A DNA stretch of 29,447 bases from a virus. Below the pieces are notes generated by a model. That model saw only the letters and a list, made by a program, of their open reading frames with translations. It was not told where the DNA came from and did no database searches. How positions within the stretch are numbered: the stretch's first letter is position 1; each line of letters starts with the position of its first letter. The stretch is taken from positions 1 through 29,447 of IMG/VR virus record IMGVR_UViG_3300037468_000225. One strand, written 5' to 3'. This document shows, piece after piece, positions 25,203 to 29,447 of the stretch. Position numbers and translations under genes: made by a program.

Positions 25203-25633
25203 TATATTACCTGTCGGATTTTGTTTATTTCAGCAACAATCACAACGAGATTGGAATACGCCGCACCAAGCTCTTTGCTCAAGTGAGCAATATCTTCTTC
25301 CAAGTTAGCAATGTCACTAAGATACACTGAACCTGAACCACCTGCATTATGCCACACACCATCTGTCAGATTAGCCGTTGTCATGGCAATCTGTATTGAC
25401 GACTTTAATGTACCATCCACAATCCCTGTTTGAATTACTACCTGTGGGATATAGACTGCGTTCGGCGTTACGGCCTGTTTCTGAGGTTGAATTGCCGTCG
25501 CTACTTCCTTTCCGTCAACAACTTCTTTAGCAAGAAATACACTTGAGTCTTTTGAATCTGACACAATAACGTCGGCTCGCTCGATAGGCTTTACATCTCC
25601 GACAAGTTCTACATCTTTAATTTCTTCTGGCAT
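25202..25633 (-). CDS. Small coiled-coil virion protein, unknown
   Basis: The 143-residue protein begins with an acidic stretch (PEEIKDVELVGDV), has a middle with QAVTPNAVYIPQVVIQTG and ends with a probable coiled coil: LEEDIAHLSKELGAAYSNLV, then IVAEINKIR. A TDGVWHNAGGSGSVYL segment before the coil resembles the GDGLWYSAASGG segment near the start of the next protein, and a 20-base stretch is 16/20 identical in both genes. Its stop overlaps the next start, so it probably acts with the beta-helix protein, for example as a trimerising anchor. No enzymatic motif is visible. Confidence 0.65.
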   Translation of the reverse strand: MPEEIKDVELVGDVKPIERADVIVSDSKDSSVFLAKEVVDGKEVATAIQPQKQAVTPNAVYIPQVVIQTGIVDGTLKSSIQIAMTTANLTDGVWHNAGGSGSVYLSDIANLEEDIAHLSKELGAAYSNLVVIVAEINKIRQVI

Positions 25634-25654
25634 TTTAAGAACTCCTTAGTTAAT

Positions 25655-26155
25655 CTATTTTACCATCTTCTCCAAACAAACCTTACAGAACAGTTCCTGT
25701 TTCTTTCTTATCCTATCACAGAATTTAGTACTACATTTATAAGGCGGACCGGAAGCGTTTAGTATTTCTACGTGCTTCTCCTTTGTAGGAACCACTATAT
25801 CTATTGGCTCAGGTACTACTTCTTCCTTTATAACTTCCACAATAGGAGGTACAAATCCTGTAGCAATAGATACAGGAGCTGGAATAGATACAGGGGTAGG
25901 CGTTTGTACAGGAGGATGTGTATGTACGGCGACTACCTTGGGTGTTAATTTTACAATAGGTATTTCTGGCGGACGTTGTAATGTTGGTACAGGAAGATTG
26001 TATGGTTCTATGTAACCTCCTGCGATATGTCCTTCATACTCCGCCTCAGATAAAAACTTTAGATTGGCTATCTGACCGACAAACATATGTTTTTCTTCAA
26101 TCCTTGTAACTACTGTTGTATCGGACTTCGCTCTAACTGTCTTAACGAGGATCAT
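25655..26155 (-). CDS. Proline-rich protein with C-terminal Cys cluster, unknown
   Basis: I start this gene at the ATG at 26155 (166 residues), because a GGAG box lies six bases upstream, rather than at the TTG 18 bases earlier, which has no such site. The N-terminal ~65 residues look like a small folded domain (IEEKHMFVGQIANLKFLSEA). The middle, about residues 60-130, is a Pro/Val/Thr-rich linker (PPVQTPTPVSIPAPVS). The end has CSTKFCDRIRKKQELFCKVC, a C-x4-C ... C-x2-C pattern that could hold zinc. The gene follows the capsid terminator and precedes the coiled-coil protein. A decoration or appendage-anchor role is possible from position. I do not recognise a family. Confidence 0.62.
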   Translation of the reverse strand: MILVKTVRAKSDTTVVTRIEEKHMFVGQIANLKFLSEAEYEGHIAGGYIEPYNLPVPTLQRPPEIPIVKLTPKVVAVHTHPPVQTPTPVSIPAPVSIATGFVPPIVEVIKEEVVPEPIDIVVPTKEKHVEILNASGPPYKCSTKFCDRIRKKQELFCKVCLEKMVK

Positions 26156-26161
26156 TCTTAT

Positions 26162-26165
26162 CTCC
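26162..26165 (-). promoter_or_regulatory. Shine-Dalgarno deciding the start of the proline-rich protein
   Basis: GGAG on the minus strand lies six bases before the ATG at 26155. The TTG start at 26173 has no comparable site, so the shorter protein is preferred. Confidence 0.7.
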
Positions 26166-26173
26166 ACTACCAA

Positions 26174-26213
26174 AACTCAAAATACTGGGAGGCCCACGAA
26201 GGGCCTCCCTAGT
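26174..26213 (-). terminator. Rho-independent-type terminator after the capsid gene
   Basis: A perfect 9-bp inverted repeat, GGGAGGCCC and GGGCCTCCC, with a 5-nt loop (26187-26209) follows the capsid stop. Three more pairs (act with agt, one bulged T) can extend the stem. On the minus strand the stem is followed by ATTTTGAGTTTT, a U-rich tail. This would reduce read-through into the appendage genes and keep capsid mRNA abundant. No other intergenic space in the window has a comparable hairpin. Confidence 0.8.
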
Positions 26214-26224
26214 GTTAACAACTA

Positions 26225-27811
26225 CTACGACACTGTTGCCTGTGTGCCAAGCCCAGTAATCGCACCTGCAGTATACATACCTGCATTGATGAGCTTGTAG
26301 CCAGCCGAGCTCAGGAAGCCCTTCTGTGCCATCAAGTCACTAGTTACCAACGTCGGCGTTGCCATCAAAGGAATGTACGGGCTGTACACAAAGCCCGACA
26401 TAAGGAAGCTGTCTCCCTTGTAGCCCATGATGTAGCGGTTGCTACCGGTCGTTGATACACTGTTCACCTTCTTCGTACCCATGAATGGATCATGGATAAC
26501 TGCCCGATTGTCCAACATACCCAGTTTGTACGGGCCAGTCGGAGGCGTCTTGCCTGTCGCGGTCGCCTTGAAGTTCGGGAGCTGGCGAATGACTCGGGCC
26601 ACATTGTTACCAGCAACAATGAACGTCGCGACTGCTCGCAAGGTCTTGTTGATGATATTGACGTTACCCATTTCAAACCTGTCATTCAACTCATTCTTCT
26701 TCCAGATCCATTCCTGGCCACTGTTAATGGCAGCGTTCCAGGAAGTGATGTACGAGGCTGCATTCGTTACATCACACGCGGCGTCATCGATCATATCAAC
26801 GCCATGATGGTCAATGGTGAATCGTACTTCACCACCGAGGTACTTGGTCATCTCGGACTCCAAGTTGATGCCATGGGCCTTCTGCAAATCAATTGCAGCA
26901 CCCAACGAATACCGTGACCTAATCGGGAAGTCCACGGCTTCGATAATGGACTGTACCATCGTCACATTGGCATCCGGTACGCCAGTCCTGTTGCCATAGG
27001 CATCCACAGGAAGGTCATACTGGTAGGCGTAATCGATGGTCAGGGCATTACTGGTACCAATTGTCGGGCTGGTAGAACTGATTGTCAACACACCTGTACT
27101 GGTAATCGTACCTGCGAAGGTCGTATAGCCAGCGCCAGCTATGGCAGCAATCGTACCAGGAGCCGCGGAGTCATCAGCAACTGCCACGCCTGAACTGTTC
27201 CTAATCGTTACAACCTTGTCAGGTGTGTAACCTTTAGGGTCGGCTACGCCTGTGGTGTTCAGGAGAATGGCACCTGCCACACCACCATACACAACCGTCT
27301 GGGCTGCCGGACTTTCAATGATAGGTTCACCACGAATCAACGTCGAGGCAAACAAACGCTGCCCCTGATTGTCCCTGGCATGACCAGTCTTTGAATTCAA
27401 CATCGTGTCACCCGAGGTAACTGAACCGTGTGTTGAACCGTAGGCAACATCCAGATAGAACACAGCACCAACACGTCTATCCAACGCCTGGACGGACGCA
27501 ATTTCATTCAGGACCAATGTCGGCAGCAAGGCTGCAATCACTGGCAACTGAATACCGAGGAACTTGACAGCATCTTCCGTGGTGGCCTCAAACATACGGG
27601 CTGCACTTCGAAGGCCACTGTTTTCCAGGGCGTTCTCAAGGCACTGAGCCACATTCCTACGTTCGATGTCATTCATTGACCGTCCATACTTCTCGTTCAT
27701 GTACTTGTCGATGGACGTGAGGTGGGTCTTCCACCCTTCAACAAGCATATCTTGTCGCCGTTGCATTTCTGCCATATGCGACTCAACCAACTGTTTAATT
27801 CCAGTATCCAT
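26225..27811 (-). CDS. Major capsid protein, gp23-like
   Basis: The start is the ATG at 27811 (528 residues), preceded by AGAAGGTG six bases upstream; the GTG at 27820 is part of that box. The segment LPVIAALLPTLVLNEIASVQ, then GAVFYLDVAYG, matches the T4 gp23 family pattern (L-x-x-x-x-P-x-L-x-x-N-E-I-x-x-V-Q-x-x-x-x-x-x-G-x-x-F). An N-terminal propeptide of about 75 residues is likely: M-F-E|A at 75/76 fits the prohead-protease consensus, and L-V-E-S (8-11) and L-V-E-G (23-26) lie within it. Residues about 170-250 form a Thr/Gly/Ala-rich insertion that could face the outside. The gene is visibly more G+C-rich than its neighbours. It follows the scaffold-like gene by 20 nt and ends just before a terminator. 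Confidence 0.9.
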   Translation of the reverse strand: MDTGIKQLVESHMAEMQRRQDMLVEGWKTHLTSIDKYMNEKYGRSMNDIERRNVAQCLENALENSGLRSAARMFEATTEDAVKFLGIQLPVIAALLPTLVLNEIASVQALDRRVGAVFYLDVAYGSTHGSVTSGDTMLNSKTGHARDNQGQRLFASTLIRGEPIIESPAAQTVVYGGVAGAILLNTTGVADPKGYTPDKVVTIRNSSGVAVADDSAAPGTIAAIAGAGYTTFAGTITSTGVLTISSTSPTIGTSNALTIDYAYQYDLPVDAYGNRTGVPDANVTMVQSIIEAVDFPIRSRYSLGAAIDLQKAHGINLESEMTKYLGGEVRFTIDHHGVDMIDDAACDVTNAASYITSWNAAINSGQEWIWKKNELNDRFEMGNVNIINKTLRAVATFIVAGNNVARVIRQLPNFKATATGKTPPTGPYKLGMLDNRAVIHDPFMGTKKVNSVSTTGSNRYIMGYKGDSFLMSGFVYSPYIPLMATPTLVTSDLMAQKGFLSSAGYKLINAGMYTAGAITGLGTQATVS

Positions 27812-27817
27812 AATAAA

Positions 27818-27825
27818 CACCTTCT
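27818..27825 (-). promoter_or_regulatory. Ribosome binding site of the capsid gene
   Basis: AGAAGGTG lies six bases before the ATG at 27811. It includes the upstream GTG, so the GTG at 27820 is part of the binding site rather than a start codon. Confidence 0.7.
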
Positions 27826-27831
27826 TAATTT

Positions 27832-29447
27832 TTATGGCATGGTTGCCATTATATTCTTAATGGACTCGTCAACACGGGTTTCGTATGAATTCATGGCCTT
27901 CTTCTGTTCAGTAATTACGATGTCCCCGCTGTCTGATTTGGGGAGTAGTGCTCCACGCCTCATAGCATCTCGGACATCTTCAAATACTGAATCAACTTCC
28001 TTCGTGGATGTACACTTCTCGAGTAGTGCTCTCGAAGTGGAAGGCATCTTGATTCCACTAAAACCTACTTTCATGTTGATATACTCTGTTACTACTTTCT
28101 TATCAGCCACTGCCTTGGCCTCCTGAATTTTCTTATCCTGTTCGACCTTGGCAGTTTCCAATAACTTCTTCGTATCTTCAACTGCCTTAGTAGCTTCAGT
28201 TAGCTTGGCAGTTAGATCCTTCATTTCTTTAACCTTACTTTCAATACTTGTTCTTAACGCTACTACTTCTTTACCTTCGACACGACCAGACTCAGCAATC
28301 TTCTTTCCAAAAGCAACCGACTCCACTTGTCGGGCAACAGTAGTAGCCTCCAACGCTGCTTCTACTTCGGAGATGATTTCCATGGCTTTCTCCGCCTCCG
28401 CCCTGGTAGAGGCCTCCTTAATTTTTAGAGCCCTAAGGTCCTTTTGACTGTCCGAACGCTTGGTAGTTTCCTTCAGGTCCTGGACGGGTACAATAGTAAG
28501 GAGTCTTGCCGCACTCTCAGGACTTAGCTTAGGAAGATTAGTTTTTAAATAATCCACCATATCGTTGTAGTTTTCAAATACAAGTTTACCTTCTTTAGTA
28601 ATGGATTCATTCTTGTTGATTTTGTCAAAAGCCATAGCGCGTTGAATAGCCGACAGCTTCGACATAAAGTAACTATCTTCCACATCACTACCACGTTCCG
28701 CCTTATTAACGGCTGTTTGCAACGAAGCCATAAGTCCCTTAATGTATTCAAGATTATCCTTTAATCTTGATTGATATACATCCTCATTAACAGATTCATT
28801 CTTCCTATGGGCTTTCTTTATGGCACCCTTCTTGCCGAGTTTCTTTATAGTAGTAGCATACGCCATCTTCTTATCACCACTTGACTTCTCAATGGCCTTT
28901 GCCATCCTTCGTGCCTTGCCTTTGTAAACACTTTTCTTACTGGCACCCATACCACAGCCTTCCTTAACAGGAATCACTACTCCTATTTCGTAGTGGATTT
29001 TGGTTCCAAACTTGGATACCATCATCTCCTTCAGCTTCTGCATGGCTTCAGTTTTATCCGCTGCTTCAAATGGTACGGTGTAGTGCATACTATCCAAAGC
29101 ATCCTTGTAAGATCCGCGGAACATGGTTTCATGAATGGGTTCCTCCATTTCTTCCTCACCAGGATTAACAATGGCAATTAGTGAACTATCATCTATATGA
29201 TCTGATGTTTGTCCAAAATACTCTGCCACTTCCTTTTTGGCTTGTGGAGTTAAATCCTTATACAAAATGTGTAACGAACCATCCACCTCTGTTGTCTCAC
29301 TTACCTTGGACTCTTCCATTTCTTCTTCTTTTTCTTCTTCGGCTTCTTCACCCTCCCCTTCATGTTCCTTAGCTTCCTCTTCAGGAGTTTCCATTTCTTC
29401 GTGGGCGGCGGCCTCAGCAGGTTCTTCCTCAGCATGTTCAGGTTCGG
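27832..29447 (-). CDS. Scaffold-like prohead core protein (partial, N-terminus off window)
   Basis: The frame is open from the right edge. The first 17 complete codons upstream of the ATG at 29394 are acidic and continuous with the rest, so the true start is outside. From that ATG there are 520 residues. Residues 1-36 are acidic; 95-145 form a beta-alpha-beta-like module ending in V-K-E|G (145/146). A Lys/Arg-rich stretch covers 150-198. From about 205 it is helical and coiled-coil-like, with SPESAARLLTIVPVQDL and many [LI]-x-E|[AS] motifs (327, 368, 400, 425). T4 gp22, the scaffold core, is helical, acidic and cut into small peptides by gp21; it lies just before gene 23, as here. An ESKV tag (28-31) is shared with the 906-residue protein. 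Scaffold function is inferred. Confidence 0.65.
   Translation of the reverse strand, partial: EPEHAEEEPAEAAAHEEMETPEEEAKEHEGEGEEAEEEKEEEMEESKVSETTEVDGSLHILYKDLTPQAKKEVAEYFGQTSDHIDDSSLIAIVNPGEEEMEEPIHETMFRGSYKDALDSMHYTVPFEAADKTEAMQKLKEMMVSKFGTKIHYEIGVVIPVKEGCGMGASKKSVYKGKARRMAKAIEKSSGDKKMAYATTIKKLGKKGAIKKAHRKNESVNEDVYQSRLKDNLEYIKGLMASLQTAVNKAERGSDVEDSYFMSKLSAIQRAMAFDKINKNESITKEGKLVFENYNDMVDYLKTNLPKLSPESAARLLTIVPVQDLKETTKRSDSQKDLRALKIKEASTRAEAEKAMEIISEVEAALEATTVARQVESVAFGKKIAESGRVEGKEVVALRTSIESKVKEMKDLTAKLTEATKAVEDTKKLLETAKVEQDKKIQEAKAVADKKVVTEYINMKVGFSGIKMPSTSRALLEKCTSTKEVDSVFEDVRDAMRRGALLPKSDSGDIVITEQKKAMNSYETRVDESIKNIMATMP

Noticed and set aside
26439-26999. Several overlapping plus- and minus-strand frames inside the capsid gene
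   Set aside because: The G+C-rich capsid gene has few stops in other frames. These products are Arg/Ser-rich without motifs, and the gp23-like frame explains the region.
27812-27820. GTG start adding three residues to the capsid protein
   Set aside because: The GTG is part of the AGAAGGTG ribosome binding site of the ATG at 27811.
1-29447. tRNA genes, integrase, transposon ends or attachment sites
   Set aside because: I saw no cloverleaf-like sequence, no recombinase motifs and no terminal inverted repeats; the gaps between genes are too short to hold most of these.

Overview
This window is part of the genome of a contractile-tailed bacteriophage (a myovirus). It carries one continuous late, structural gene block. 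Every gene I can support is on the minus strand, so transcription runs from position 29447 down to 1. Genes abut or overlap by a few bases, the longest intergenic spaces are about 50-70 nt, and I see no tRNA, integrase, CRISPR array or insertion sequence. Capsid, sheath, tube and baseplate proteins resemble the T4 lineage, but several proteins with no T4 counterpart are interspersed. Base composition is moderately AT-rich, except for the major capsid gene, which is visibly richer in G+C. The host cannot be told from the sequence.

In transcription order: (1) the head region at 29447-26225 has an acidic, coiled-coil, scaffold-like protein whose reading frame runs off the right edge, then a gp23-like major capsid protein followed by a strong hairpin terminator; (2) an appendage cassette at 26155-20094 has a proline-rich protein with a Cys cluster, a small coiled-coil protein, a predicted beta-helix protein and a 1062-residue fibre-like protein; (3) a connector and internal-protein region at 20081-12403 has a possible neck protein, several unknown proteins, a SWIM zinc-finger/papain-like protein and a 906-residue multi-module protein with repeated ESK-[VIL]-x-E tags that look like T4-type prohead-protease sites; (4) the tail tube region at 12410-8830 has a gp15-like tail terminator, sheath, tube and a second tube-like protein; (5) tail assembly and tape measure at 8803-6182 has a gp26-family protein, a short unlisted 56-codon gene possibly joined to it by a +1 frameshift, and a 585-residue tape measure; (6) the baseplate at 6173-1 has a tube-cap-like protein, gp53/LysM-like, gp27-like hub, lysozyme-less gp5-like spike, PAAR tip, gp25, gp6 and a gpI-like wedge protein cut by the left edge.

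Together these genes build the prohead, close it with a neck, and make a contractile tail of roughly T4 length. The least ordinary part is the probable set of processed internal head proteins. The scaffold-like ORF, the 906-residue protein and the 583-residue protein all carry [LIV]-x-E|[AG] motifs placed between small domains. This suggests a modular polyprotein whose pieces are cut apart in the prohead and may be packaged or ejected with the DNA. The maturation protease, portal and terminase are not in the window. All functional calls rest on reading protein sequences by eye; no database search was run.
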